NCBI GenBank assembly: GCA_037893225.1
Contig: JAZGUH010000626.1
Coordinates: forward strand, 1,054,001-1,118,000
Source of the DNA: Hippasteria phrygiana
Lineage: Eukaryota; Echinodermata; Asteroidea; Valvatida; Goniasteridae
Length of the DNA: 64,000 nucleotides
Direction of reading: 5' to 3'
A model generated the notes under the pieces. The model was not told the DNA's origin. It made no database searches and worked only from the letters and a program-made list of their open reading frames with translations. Below are positions 53,219 through 64,000 of the stretch, piece by piece (position 1 is the first letter of the stretch; each line of letters starts with the position of its first letter). A program made the translations under genes and the position numbers.

Positions 53219-54836
53219 GCAATTATGAATGAGTAAAGCAAGTCATACCACAGGGAATTTGACAGGCATGGAGCAATAAATAGAAGGTAATATGCACACA
53301 GATGTTGGCCGGAAAGAAAATAAACATTGCGAGGTTTGAATTTTCTCCACAAGTTTTAACTCTAGGAAGCCGCCGATGATTGCAACATGTAGCGCCAGAT
53401 CTAAGCTATCCATACATGTCAAAATTACTGTATTTGGTTGATATTTCATGCAATTATGAATGAGTAAAGCAAGTCATACCCTAGGGAATTTGACAGGCAT
53501 GGAGCAATAAATAGAAGGTGATATGCACACAGATGTTGGCCGGAAAGAAAATAAACATTGCGAGGTTTGAATTTTCTCCACAAGTTTTAACTCTAGGAAG
53601 CCGCCGATAATTGCAACATGTAGCGCCAGATCTAAGCTATCCATACATGTCAAAATTACTGTATTTGGTTTATATTTCATGCAATTATGAATGAGTAAAG
53701 CAAGTCATACCCTAGGGAATTTGACAGGCATGGAGCAATAAATAGACGGTAATATGCACACAGATGTTGGCCTGAAAGAAAATAAACATTGCGAGGTTTG
53801 AATTTTCTCCACAAGTTTTAACTCTAAGAAGCCGCCGATAATTGCAACATGTAGCGCCAGATCTAAGCTATCCATACATGTCAAAATTACTGAATTTGGT
53901 TGATATTTCATGCAATTATGAATGAGTAAAGCAAGTCCATACCCCAGGGAATTTGACAGGCATGGAGCAATAAATAAGAGGTAATCTGCACACAGATGGT
54001 GGCCGGGAAGAAAATAAACATTGCGAGGTTTGAATTTTCTCCACAAGTGTTAACTCTAAGAAGCCGCCGATAATTGCAACATGTAGCGCCAGATCTAAGC
54101 TATGCATACATGTCAAAATTACTGAATTTGGTTGATATTTCATGCAATTATGAATGAGTAAAGCAAGTCATACCCTAGGGAATTTGACAGGCATGGAGCA
54201 ATAAATCGAAGGTAATATGCACACAGATGTTGGCCGGAAAGAAAATAAACATTGCGAGGTTTGAATTTTCTCCACAAGTTTTAACTCTAGGAAGCCGCCG
54301 ATGATTGCAACATGTAGCGCCAGATCTAAGATATCCATACATGTCAAAATTACTGTATTTGGTTGATATTTCATGCAATTATGAATGAGTAAAGCAAGTC
54401 ATACCCCAGGGAATTTGACAGGCATGGAGCAATAAATAGACGGTAATATGTACACAGGTGTTGACCGGAAAGAAAATAAACATTGCGAGGTTTGAATTTT
54501 CTCCACAAGTTTTAACTCTAAGAAGCCGCCGATGATTGCAACATGTAGCGCCAGATCTAAGCTATCCATACATGTCAAAATTACTGTATTTGGTTGATAT
54601 TTCATGCAATTAAGAATGAGTAAAGCAAGTCATACCCCAGGGAATTTGACAGGCATGGAGCAATAAATAGAAGGTAATATGCACACAGATGGTGGCAAGG
54701 AAGAAAATAAACATTGCGAGGTTTGAATTTTCTCCACAAGTGTTAACTCTAAGAACCCGCCGATAATTGCAACATGTAGCGCCAGATCTAAGCTATCCAT
54801 ACATGTCAAAATTACTGAATTTGGTTGATATTTCAT
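53219..54836. repeat. HOR copy V-7 (V-S-H-R-I-P-A, 1,618 bp)
   Basis: Complete copy. It recurs as V-10 at an offset of 5,086 bp. Confidence 0.9.
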
Positions 54837-56455
54837 GCAATTATGAATGAGTAAAGCAAGTCATACCCCAGGGAATTTGACAGGCATGGAGCAATAAATA
54901 GAAGGTAATATGCACACAGATGTTGGCCGGAAAGAAAATAAACATTGCGAGGTTTGAATTTTCTCCACAAGTTTTAACTCTAGGAAGCCGCCGATGATTG
55001 CAACATGTAGCGCCAGATCTAAGCTATCCATACATGTCAAAATTACTGTATTTGGTTGATATTTCATGCAATTATGAATAAGTAAAGCAAGTCATACCCT
55101 AGGGAATTTGACAGGCATGGAGCAATAAATAGAAGGTAATATGCACACAGATGTTGGCCGGAAAGAAAATAAACATTGCGAGGTTTGAATTTTCTCCACA
55201 AGTTTTAACTCTAGGAAGCCGCCGATAATTGCAACATGTAGCGCCAGATCTAAGCTATCCATACATGTCAAAATTACTGTATTTGGTTTATATTTCATGC
55301 AATTATGAATGAGTAAAGCAAGTCATACCCTAGGGAATTTGACAGGCATGGAGCAATAAATAGACGGTAATATGCACACAGATGTTGGCCTGAAAGAAAA
55401 TAAACATTGCGAGGTTTGAATTTTCTCCACAAGTTTTAACTCTAAGAAGCCGCCGATAATTGCAACATGTAGCGCCAGATCTAAGCTATCCATACATGTC
55501 AAAATTACTGAATTTGGTTGATATTTCATGCAATTATGAATGAGTAAAGCAAGTCCATACCCCAGGGAATTTGACAGGCATGGAGCAATAAATAAGAGGT
55601 AATCTGCACACTGATGGTGGCCGGGAAGAAAATAAACATTGCGAGGTTTGAATTTTCTCCACAAGTGTTAACTCTAAGAAGCCGCCGATAATTGCAACAT
55701 GTAGCGCCAGATCTAAGCTATGCATACATGTCAAAATTACTGAATTTGGTTGATATTTCATGCAATTATGAATGAGTAAAGCAAGTCATACCCTAGGGAA
55801 TTTGACAGGCATGGAGCAATAAATCGAAGGTAATACGCACACAGATGTTGGCCGGAAAGAAAATAAACATTGCGAGGTTTGAATTTTCTCCACAAGTTTT
55901 AACTCTAGGAAGCCGCCGATGATTGCAACATGTAGCGCCAGATCTAAGCTATCCATACATGTCAAAATTACTGTATTTGGTTGATATTTCATGCAATTAT
56001 GAATGAGTAAAGCAAGTCCATACCCCAGGGAATTTGACAGGCATGGAGCAATAAATAGACGGTAATATGTACACAGGTGTTGACCGGAAAGAAAATAAAC
56101 ATTGCGAGGTTTGAATTTTCTCCACAAGTTTTAACTCTAAGAAGCCGCCGATGATTGCAACATGTAGCGCCAGATCTAAGCTATCCATACATGTCAAAAT
56201 TACTGTATTTGGTTGATATTTCATGCAATTAAGAATGAGTAAAGCAAGTCATACCCCAGGGAATTTGACAGGCATGGAGCAATAAATAGAAGGTAATATG
56301 CACACAGATGGTGGCAAGGAAGAAAATAAACATTGCGAGGTTTGAATTTTCTCCACAAGTGTTAACTCTAAGAACCCGCCGATAATTGCAACATGTAGCG
56401 CCAGATCTAAGCTATCCATACATGTCAAAATTACTGAATTTGGTTGATATTTCAT
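54837..56455. repeat. HOR copy V-8 (V-K-H-R-I-P-A, 1,619 bp)
   Basis: CCCCAG V, K in place of S, CACTGATGG R, I with a private TAATACGCAC (about 55,834), and P with the extra C. It recurs as V-11 at an offset of 5,086 bp. Confidence 0.9.
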
Positions 56456-57148
56456 GCAATTATGAATGAGTAAAGCAAGTCATACCCCAGGGAATTTGAC
56501 AGGCATGGAGCAATAAATAGAAGGTAATATGCACACAGATGTTGGCCGGAAAGAAAATAAACATTGCGAGGTTTGAATTTTCTCCACAAGTTTTAACTCT
56601 AGGAAGCCGCCGATGATTGCAACATGTAGCGCCAGATCTAAGCTATCCATACATGTCAAAATTACTGTATTTGGTTGATATTTCATGCAATTATGAATGA
56701 GTAAAGCAAGTCATACCCCAGGGAATTTGACAGGCATGGAGCAATAAATAGACGGTAATATGTACACAGGTGTTGACCGGAAAGAAAATAAACATTGCGA
56801 GGTTTGAATTTTCTCCACAAGTTTTAACTCTAAGAAGCCGCCGATGATTGCAACATGTAGCGCCAGATCTAAGCTATCCATACATGTCAAAATTACTGTA
56901 TTTGGTTGATATTTCATGCAATTAAGAATGAGTAAAGCAAGTCATACCCCAGGGAATTTGACAGGCATGGAGCAATAAATAGAAGGTAATATGCACACAG
57001 ATGGTGGCAAGGAAGAAAATAAACATTGCGAGGTTTGAATTTTCTCCACAAGTGTTAACTCTAAGAACCCGCCGATAATTGCAACATGTAGCGCCAGATC
57101 TAAGCTATCCATACATGTCAAAATTACTGAATTTGGTTGATATTTCAT
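56456..57148. repeat. Short three-monomer copy V-P-A (693 bp)
   Basis: V is followed directly by P and A, lacking S/K-H-R-I. It recurs at 61,542-62,234. Confidence 0.88.
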
Positions 57149-58304
57149 GCAATTATGAATGAGTAAAGCAAGTCATACCCCAGGGAATTTGACAGGCATG
57201 GAGCAATAAATAGAAGGTAATATGCACACAGATGTTGGCCGGAAAGAAAATAAACATTGCGAGGTTTGAATTTTCTCCACAAGTTTTAACTCTAGGAAGC
57301 CGCCGATGATTGCAACATGTAGCGCCAGATCTAAGCTATCCATACATGTCAAAATTACTGTATTTGGTTGATATTTCATGCAATTATGAATGAGTAAAGC
57401 AAGTCATACCCTAGGGAATTTGACAGGCATGGAGCAATAAATAGAAGGTAATATGCACACAGATGTTGGCCGGAAAGAAAATAAACATTGCGAGGTTTGA
57501 ATTTTCTCCACAAGTTTTAACTCTAGGAAGCCGCCGATAATTGCAACATGTAGCGCCAGATCTAAGCTATCCATACATGTCAAAATTACTGTATTTGGTT
57601 TATATTTCATGCAATTATGAATGAGTAAAGCAAGTCATACCCTAGGGAATTTGACAGGCATGGAGCAATAAATAGACGGTAATATGCACACAGATGTTGG
57701 CCTGAAAGAAAATAAACATTGCGAGGTTTGAATTTTCTCCACAAGTTTTAACTCTAAGAAGCCGCCGATAATTGCAACATGTAGCGCCAGATCTAAGCTA
57801 TCCATACATGTCAAAATTACTGAATTTGGTTGATATTTCATGCAATTATGAATGAGTAAAGCAAGTCCATACCCCAGGGAATTTGACAGGCATGGAGCAA
57901 TAAATAAGAGGTAATATGCACACAGATGGTGGCCGGGAAGAAAATAAACATTGCGAGGTTTGAATTTTCTCCACAAGTGTTAACTCTAAGAAGCCGCCGA
58001 TAATTGCAACATGTAGCGCCAGATCTAAGCTACCCATACATGTCAAAATTACTGTATTTGGTTGATATTTCATGCAATTAAGAATGAGTAAAGCAAGTCA
58101 TACCCCAGGGAATTTGACAGGCATGGAGCAATAAATAGAAGGTAATATGCACACAGATGGTGGCAAGGAAGAAAATAAACATTGCGAGGTTTGAATTTTC
58201 TCCACAAGTGTTAACTCTAAGAACCCGCCGATAATTGCAACATGTAGCGCCAGATCTAAGCTATCCATACATGTCAAAATTACTGAATTTGGTTGATATT
58301 TCAT
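57149..58304. repeat. HOR copy V-9, shortened (V-K-H-R/P-A, 1,156 bp)
   Basis: Five-monomer copy in which R, I and P are replaced by one R/P hybrid at 57,842-58,073. Two monomers are therefore missing compared with the seven-monomer form. Confidence 0.88.
57842..58073. repeat. R/P hybrid monomer, junction of the 5,086-bp duplication
   Basis: The left part is R (extra C, AATAAGAGG, GGTGGCCGGG, AAGTGTTAAC, GATAATT), with the TAATATGCAC variant also found at 62,928-63,159. The right part has the CTACCCAT of the P unit at 52,757-52,987, then CTGTAT. The switch lies within about 30 bp (58,003-58,032), where the two parents are identical. This fixes the joint of a 22-monomer duplication. Confidence 0.9.
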
Positions 58305-59922
58305 GCAATTATGAATGAGTAAAGCAAGTCATACCACAGGGAATTTGACAGGCATGGAGCAATAAATAGAAGGTAATATGCACACAGATGTTGGCCGGAA
58401 AGAAAATAAACATTGCGAGGTTTGAATTTTCTCCACAAGTTTTAACTCTAGGAAGCCGCCGATGATTGCAACATGTAGCGCCAGATCTAAGCTATCCATA
58501 CATGTCAAAATTACTGTATTTGGTTGATATTTCATGCAATTATGAATGAGTAAAGCAAGTCATACCCTAGGGAATTTGACAGGCATGGAGCAATAAATAG
58601 AAGGTGATATGCACACAGATGTTGGCCGGAAAGAAAATAAACATTGCGAGGTTTGAATTTTCTCCACAAGTTTTAACTCTAGGAAGCCGCCGATAATTGC
58701 AACATGTAGCGCCAGATCTAAGCTATCCATACATGTCAAAATTACTGTATTTGGTTTATATTTCATGCAATTATGAATGAGTAAAGCAAGTCATACCCTA
58801 GGGAATTTGACAGGCATGGAGCAATAAATAGACGGTAATATGCACACAGATGTTGGCCTGAAAGAAAATAAACATTGCGAGGTTTGAATTTTCTCCACAA
58901 GTTTTAACTCTAAGAAGCCGCCGATAATTGCAACATGTAGCGCCAGATCTAAGCTATCCATACATGTCAAAATTACTGAATTTGGTTGATATTTCATGCA
59001 ATTATGAATGAGTAAAGCAAGTCCATACCCCAGGGAATTTGACAGGCATGGAGCAATAAATAAGAGGTAATCTGCACACAGATGGTGGCCGGGAAGAAAA
59101 TAAACATTGCGAGGTTTGAATTTTCTCCACAAGTGTTAACTCTAAGAAGCCGCCGATAATTGCAACATGTAGCGCCAGATCTAAGCTATGCATACATGTC
59201 AAAATTACTGAATTTGGTTGATATTTCATGCAATTATGAATGAGTAAAGCAAGTCATACCCTAGGGAATTTGACAGGCATGGAGCAATAAATCGAAGGTA
59301 ATATGCACACAGATGTTGGCCGGAAAGAAAATAAACATTGCGAGGTTTGAATTTTCTCCACAAGTTTTAACTCTAGGAAGCCGCCGATGATTGCAACATG
59401 TAGCGCCAGATCTAAGATATCCATACATGTCAAAATTACTGTATTTGGTTGATATTTCATGCAATTATGAATGAGTAAAGCAAGTCATACCCCAGGGAAT
59501 TTGACAGGCATGGAGCAATAAATAGACGGTAATATGTACACAGGTGTTGACCGGAAAGAAAATAAACATTGCGAGGTTTGAATTTTCTCCACAAGTTTTA
59601 ACTCTAAGAAGCCGCCGATGATTGCAACATGTAGCGCCAGATCTAAGCTATCCATACATGTCAAAATTACTGTATTTGGTTGATATTTCATGCAATTAAG
59701 AATGAGTAAAGCAAGTCATACCCCAGGGAATTTGACAGGCATGGAGCAATAAATAGAAGGTAATATGCACACAGATGGTGGCAAGGAAGAAAATAAACAT
59801 TGCGAGGTTTGAATTTTCTCCACAAGTGTTAACTCTAAGAACCCGCCGATAATTGCAACATGTAGCGCCAGATCTAAGCTATCCATACATGTCAAAATTA
59901 CTGAATTTGGTTGATATTTCAT
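58305..59922. repeat. HOR copy V-10 (V-S-H-R-I-P-A, 1,618 bp)
   Basis: Complete copy, counterpart of V-7 at an offset of 5,086 bp. It holds the last CCACAGG V and TGATATG S of the window. Confidence 0.9.
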
Positions 59923-61541
59923 GCAATTATGAATGAGTAAAGCAAGTCATACCCCAGGGAATTTGACAGGCATGGAGCAATAAATAGAAGGTAATATGCA
60001 CACAGATGTTGGCCGGAAAGAAAATAAACATTGCGAGGTTTGAATTTTCTCCACAAGTTTTAACTCTAGGAAGCCGCCGATGATTGCAACATGTAGCGCC
60101 AGATCTAAGCTATCCATACATGTCAAAATTACTGTATTTGGTTGATATTTCATGCAATTATGAATAAGTAAAGCAAGTCATACCCTAGGGAATTTGACAG
60201 GCATGGAGCAATAAATAGAAGGTAATATGCACACAGATGTTGGCCGGAAAGAAAATAAACATTGCGAGGTTTGAATTTTCTCCACAAGTTTTAACTCTAG
60301 GAAGCCGCCGATAATTGCAACATGTAGCGCCAGATCTAAGCTATCCATACATGTCAAAATTACTGTATTTGGTTTATATTTCATGCAATTATGAATGAGT
60401 AAAGCAAGTCATACCCTAGGGAATTTGACAGGCATGGAGCAATAAATAGACGGTAATATGCACACAGATGTTGGCCTGAAAGAAAATAAACATTGCGAGG
60501 TTTGAATTTTCTCCACAAGTTTTAACTCTAAGAAGCCGCCGATAATTGCAACATGTAGCGCCAGATCTAAGCTATCCATACATGTCAAAATTACTGAATT
60601 TGGTTGATATTTCATGCAATTATGAATGAGTAAAGCAAGTCCATACCCCAGGGAATTTGACAGGCATGGAGCAATAAATAAGAGGTAATCTGCACACTGA
60701 TGGTGGCCGGGAAGAAAATAAACATTGCGAGGTTTGAATTTTCTCCACAAGTGTTAACTCTAAGAAGCCGCCGATAATTGCAACATGTAGCGCCAGATCT
60801 AAGCTATGCATACATGTCAAAATTACTGAATTTGGTTGATATTTCATGCAATTATGAATGAGTAAAGCAAGTCATACCCTAGGGAATTTGACAGGCATGG
60901 AGCAATAAATCGAAGGTAATACGCACACAGATGTTGGCCGGAAAGAAAATAAACATTGCGAGGTTTGAATTTTCTCCACAAGTTTTAACTCTAGGAAGCC
61001 GCCGATGATTGCAACATGTAGCGCCAGATCTAAGCTATCCATACATGTCAAAATTACTGTATTTGGTTGATATTTCATGCAATTATGAATGAGTAAAGCA
61101 AGTCCATACCCCAGGGAATTTGACAGGCATGGAGCAATAAATAGACGGTAATATGTACACAGGTGTTGACCGGAAAGAAAATAAACATTGCGAGGTTTGA
61201 ATTTTCTCCACAAGTTTTAACTCTAAGAAGCCGCCGATGATTGCAACATGTAGCGCCAGATCTAAGCTATCCATACATGTCAAAATTACTGTATTTGGTT
61301 GATATTTCATGCAATTAAGAATGAGTAAAGCAAGTCATACCCCAGGGAATTTGACAGGCATGGAGCAATAAATAGAAGGTAATATGCACACAGATGGTGG
61401 CAAGGAAGAAAATAAACATTGCGAGGTTTGAATTTTCTCCACAAGTGTTAACTCTAAGAACCCGCCGATAATTGCAACATGTAGCGCCAGATCTAAGCTA
61501 TCCATACATGTCAAAATTACTGAATTTGGTTGATATTTCAT
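59923..61541. repeat. HOR copy V-11 (V-K-H-R-I-P-A, 1,619 bp)
   Basis: Counterpart of V-8, with CACTGATGG R, TAATACGCAC I and 232-bp P. Confidence 0.9.
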
Positions 61542-62234
61542 GCAATTATGAATGAGTAAAGCAAGTCATACCCCAGGGAATTTGACAGGCATGGAGCAAT
61601 AAATAGAAGGTAATATGCACACAGATGTTGGCCGGAAAGAAAATAAACATTGCGAGGTTTGAATTTTCTCCACAAGTTTTAACTCTAGGAAGCCGCCGAT
61701 GATTGCAACATGTAGCGCCAGATCTAAGCTATCCATACATGTCAAAATTACTGTATTTGGTTGATATTTCATGCAATTATGAATGAGTAAAGCAAGTCAT
61801 ACCCCAGGGAATTTGACAGGCATGGAGCAATAAATAGACGGTAATATGTACACAGGTGTTGACCGGAAAGAAAATAAACATTGCGAGGTTTGAATTTTCT
61901 CCACAAGTTTTAACTCTAAGAAGCCGCCGATGATTGCAACATGTAGCGCCAGATCTAAGCTATCCATACATGTCAAAATTACTGTATTTGGTTGATATTT
62001 CATGCAATTAAGAATGAGTAAAGCAAGTCATACCCCAGGGAATTTGACAGGCATGGAGCAATAAATAGAAGGTAATATGCACACAGATGGTGGCAAGGAA
62101 GAAAATAAACATTGCGAGGTTTGAATTTTCTCCACAAGTGTTAACTCTAAGAACCCGCCGATAATTGCAACATGTAGCGCCAGATCTAAGCTATCCATAC
62201 ATGTCAAAATTACTGAATTTGGTTGATATTTCAT
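61542..62234. repeat. Short three-monomer copy V-P-A (second, 693 bp)
   Basis: Counterpart of 56,456-57,148 at an offset of 5,086 bp. Confidence 0.88.
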
Positions 62235-63853
62235 GCAATTATGAATGAGTAAAGCAAGTCATACCCCAGGGAATTTGACAGGCATGGAGCAATAAATAGA
62301 AGGTAATATGCACACAGATGTTGGCCGGAAAGAAAATAAACATTGCGAGGTTTGAATTTTCTCCACAAGTTTTAACTCTAGGAAGCCGCCGATGATTGCA
62401 ACATGTAGCGCCAGATCTAAGCTATCCATACATGTCAAAATTACTGTATTTGGTTGATATTTCATGCAATTATGAATGAGTAAAGCAAGTCATACCCTAG
62501 GGAATTTGACAGGCATGGAGCAATAAATAGAAGGTAATATGCACACAGATGTTGGCCGGAAAGAAAATAAACATTGCGAGGTTTGAATTTTCTCCACAAG
62601 TTTTAACTCTAGGAAGCCGCCGATAATTGCAACATGTAGCGCCAGATCTAAGCTATCCATACATGTCAAAATTACTGTATTTGGTTTATATTTCATGCAA
62701 TTATGAATGAGTAAAGCAAGTCATACCCTAGGGAATTTGACAGGCATGGAGCAATAAATAGACGGTAATATGCACACAGATGTTGGCCTGAAAGAAAATA
62801 AACATTGCGAGGTTTGAATTTTCTCCACAAGTTTTAACTCTAAGAAGCCGCCGATAATTGCAACATGTAGCGCCAGATCTAAGCTATCCATACATGTCAA
62901 AATTACTGAATTTGGTTGATATTTCATGCAATTATGAATGAGTAAAGCAAGTCCATACCCCAGGGAATTTGACAGGCATGGAGCAATAAATAAGAGGTAA
63001 TATGCACACAGATGGTGGCCGGGAAGAAAATAAACATTGCGAGGTTTGAATTTTCTCCACAAGTGTTAACTCTAAGAAGCCGCCGATAATTGCAACATGT
63101 AGCGCCAGATCTAAGCTATGCATACATGTCAAAATTACTGAATTTGGTTGATATTTCATGCAATTATGAATGAGTAAAGCAAGTCATACCCTAGGGAATT
63201 TGACAGGCATGGAGCAATAAATCGAAGGTAATATGCACACAGATGTTGGCCGGAAAGAAAATAAACATTGCGAGGTTTGAATTTTCTCCACAAGTTTTAA
63301 CTCTAGGAAGCCGCCGATGATTGCAACATGTAGCGCCAGATCTAAGCTATCCATACATGTCAAAATTACTGTATTTGGTTGATATTTCATGCAATTATGA
63401 ATGAGTAAAGCAAGTCCATACCCCAGGGAATTTGACAGGCATGGAGCAATAAATAGACGGTAATATGTACACAGGTGTTGACCGGAAAGAAAATAAACAT
63501 TGCGAGGTTTGAATTTTCTCCACAAGTTTTAACTCTAAGAAGCCGCCGATGATTGCAACATGTAGCGCCAGATCTAAGCTATCCATACATGTCAAAATTA
63601 CTGTATTTGGTTGATATTTCATGCAATTAAGAATGAGTAAAGCAAGTCATACCCCAGGGAATTTGACAGGCATGGAGCAATAAATAGAAGGTAATATGCA
63701 CACAGATGGTGGCAAGGAAGAAAATAAACATTGCGAGGTTTGAATTTTCTCCACAAGTGTTAACTCTAAGAACCCGCCGATAATTGCAACATGTAGCGCC
63801 AGATCTAAGCTATCCATACATGTCAAAATTACTGAATTTGGTTGATATTTCAT
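62235..63853. repeat. HOR copy V-12 (V-K-H-R-I-P-A, 1,619 bp)
   Basis: Complete copy. Its R unit (62,928-63,159) has TAATATGCAC and an intact CTATGCAT end, so it represents the unrecombined parent of the R/P hybrid at 57,842-58,073. Confidence 0.9.
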
Positions 63854-64000
63854 GCAATTATGAATGAGTAAAGCAAGTCATACCCCAGGGAATTTGACAG
63901 GCATGGAGCAATAAATAGAAGGTAATATGCACACAGATGTTGGCCGGAAAGAAAATAAACATTGCGAGGTTTGAATTTTCTCCACAAGTTTTAACTCTAG
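63854..64000. repeat. Partial monomer (V type) at right window edge
   Basis: This is the first 147 bases of a V-type monomer (CCCCAG, GACAGG, AGAAGG, TTGGCCGG). The array continues to the right, so neither array edge is visible. Confidence 0.95.

Larger units (their letters stand above)
48364..55529. repeat. Tandem duplication of 7,166 bp (31 monomers), copy 2
   Basis: Second copy with the same monomer order. The V/A hybrid (44,204 to 51,370), the G-A pair (42,124 to 49,290) and the CACTGATGG R (41,198 to 48,364 to 55,530) all recur at exactly 7,166 bp. A partial third repeat continues from 55,530 to about 56,224. Confidence 0.88.
52944..58029. repeat. Tandem duplication of 5,086 bp (22 monomers), copy 1
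   Basis: Begins inside the P unit of V-6 and ends inside the R/P hybrid. Boundaries are uncertain by about 30 bp. Its private TAATACGCAC, GAATAAGTAA and V-P-A insert all recur at +5,086. Confidence 0.9.
58030..63115. repeat. Tandem duplication of 5,086 bp (22 monomers), copy 2
   Basis: Repeats 52,944-58,029 with no difference at the sites compared. Beyond about 63,115 the sequence returns to the ordinary R ending (CTATGCAT, CTGAAT) instead of CTACCCAT, which marks the end of the copy. Confidence 0.9.
1..64000. repeat. Satellite DNA array, 231/232-bp monomer, head-to-tail
   Basis: The window is filled by one tandem repeat in a single orientation. Using the end of the ATATTTCAT motif as the boundary, successive boundaries fall at 38, 270, 501, 732, 964 and so on to 63,853, giving 276 complete units. 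Of these, 215 are 231 bp, 58 are 232 bp, two are 233 bp and one is 228 bp, and the lengths sum exactly to the interval. The 232-bp form nearly always carries an extra C in CAAGTCCATACC instead of CAAGTCATACC. Most differences between monomers are single-base changes at about twenty recurring sites. There is no interruption by mobile elements or unique sequence. Because 231 is 77 codons, short open frames recur once per unit, but each is closed by a stop in the same or next unit. I do not recognise the family. Confidence 0.98.
42586..64000. repeat. Array domain V: 7-monomer HOR V-S-H-R-I-P-A, 1,618-bp period
   Basis: V has CCACAG or CCCCAG with AGAAGG and GATGATT. S has CCCTAG, AGAAGGTGATATG and a GTTTATA end (K is the same without TGATATG). 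H has AGACGG, GGCCTG and CTGAAT. R is 232 bp with AATAAGAGG, TAATCTGCAC and CTATGCAT. I has AAATCGAAGG. P has CAGGTG and TTGACCGG. A has TTAAGAATG, GGTGGCAAGG and AAGAACCCG. Eleven complete 7-monomer copies are separated by single extra V/A units, two V-P-A three-monomer inserts, a G-A pair and one shortened five-monomer copy. Where P also carries the extra C the copy is 1,619 bp. Confidence 0.92.

Noticed and set aside
26860..63115. Treating the near-identical blocks purely as assembly duplication errors.
   Set aside because: Not excluded, but several copies differ (39,872 versus 36,865; the H unit at 48,133-48,363; A/F at 49,059 versus A at 56,225), and the joints form true hybrid monomers. 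Read-level evidence would be decisive.
1..64000. CRISPR array, because of regular repeats.
   Set aside because: There are no spacers. The 231-bp units are contiguous and alike over their full length, and there is no leader or cas gene.
1..64000. Retroelement LTRs, transposon ends or a rolling-circle element driving the duplications.
   Set aside because: No terminal repeats, target-site duplications or transposase/reverse transcriptase coding sequence were seen, and the block joints I could resolve fall in monomer register within identical sequence.

Overview
The whole 64 kb window is one uninterrupted, head-to-tail satellite DNA array. The monomer is 231 bp (or 232 bp with one extra C). I placed 276 complete monomers between 39 and 63,853, with a 38-bp partial unit at the left edge and a 147-bp partial unit at the right edge. 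By boundary arithmetic, 215 monomers are 231 bp, 58 are 232 bp, two are 233 bp and one is 228 bp. I saw no inverted monomer, transposon, RNA gene, CRISPR array or credible protein-coding gene. One monomer counted by hand is about 38-39% GC. Such an array points to a eukaryotic chromosome, probably centromeric, pericentromeric or another heterochromatic block. I do not recognise the monomer and cannot name the organism.

Monomers are numbered here from the G that follows the ATATTTCAT motif. They fall into recurring variants, named in this annotation only: A (TTAAGAATG at the start, GGTGGCAAGG), V (CCCCAG or CCACAG, GAAGG), K/S (CCCTAG, GAAGG; S has TGATATG), H (CCCTAG, GACGG, GGCCTG), R (AATAAGAGG, TAATCTGCAC, extra C), I (AAATCGAAGG), E/F (AGATATCC; F has TAACATGTAC), and G/P (CAGGTG). 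They are ordered into higher-order repeats (HORs).

Layout. Domain I (1-8,829) is irregular, rich in 232-bp units, and holds an 8-monomer tandem duplication. Domain II (8,830-17,145) is a very regular 7-monomer HOR of 1,617 bp (A-B-C-D-E-F-G), every monomer exactly 231 bp. Domain III (17,146-25,703) is mixed, with a 1,620-bp tandem duplication. Domain IV (25,704-42,585) is dominated by a 5,550-bp (24-monomer) and a 3,007-bp (13-monomer) tandem duplication. Domain V (42,586-64,000) is a 7-monomer HOR of 1,618 bp (V-S-H-R-I-P-A), itself contained in 7,166-bp (31-monomer) and 5,086-bp (22-monomer) tandem duplications.

The main biological content is a record of recent amplification. Multi-kilobase blocks are copied in exact monomer register, private mutations are copied with them, and hybrid monomers sit at several joints. 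Both the one-monomer-loss and one-monomer-gain products expected from unequal crossing-over are visible. Any functional role (centromere, heterochromatin, transcription) is inference.
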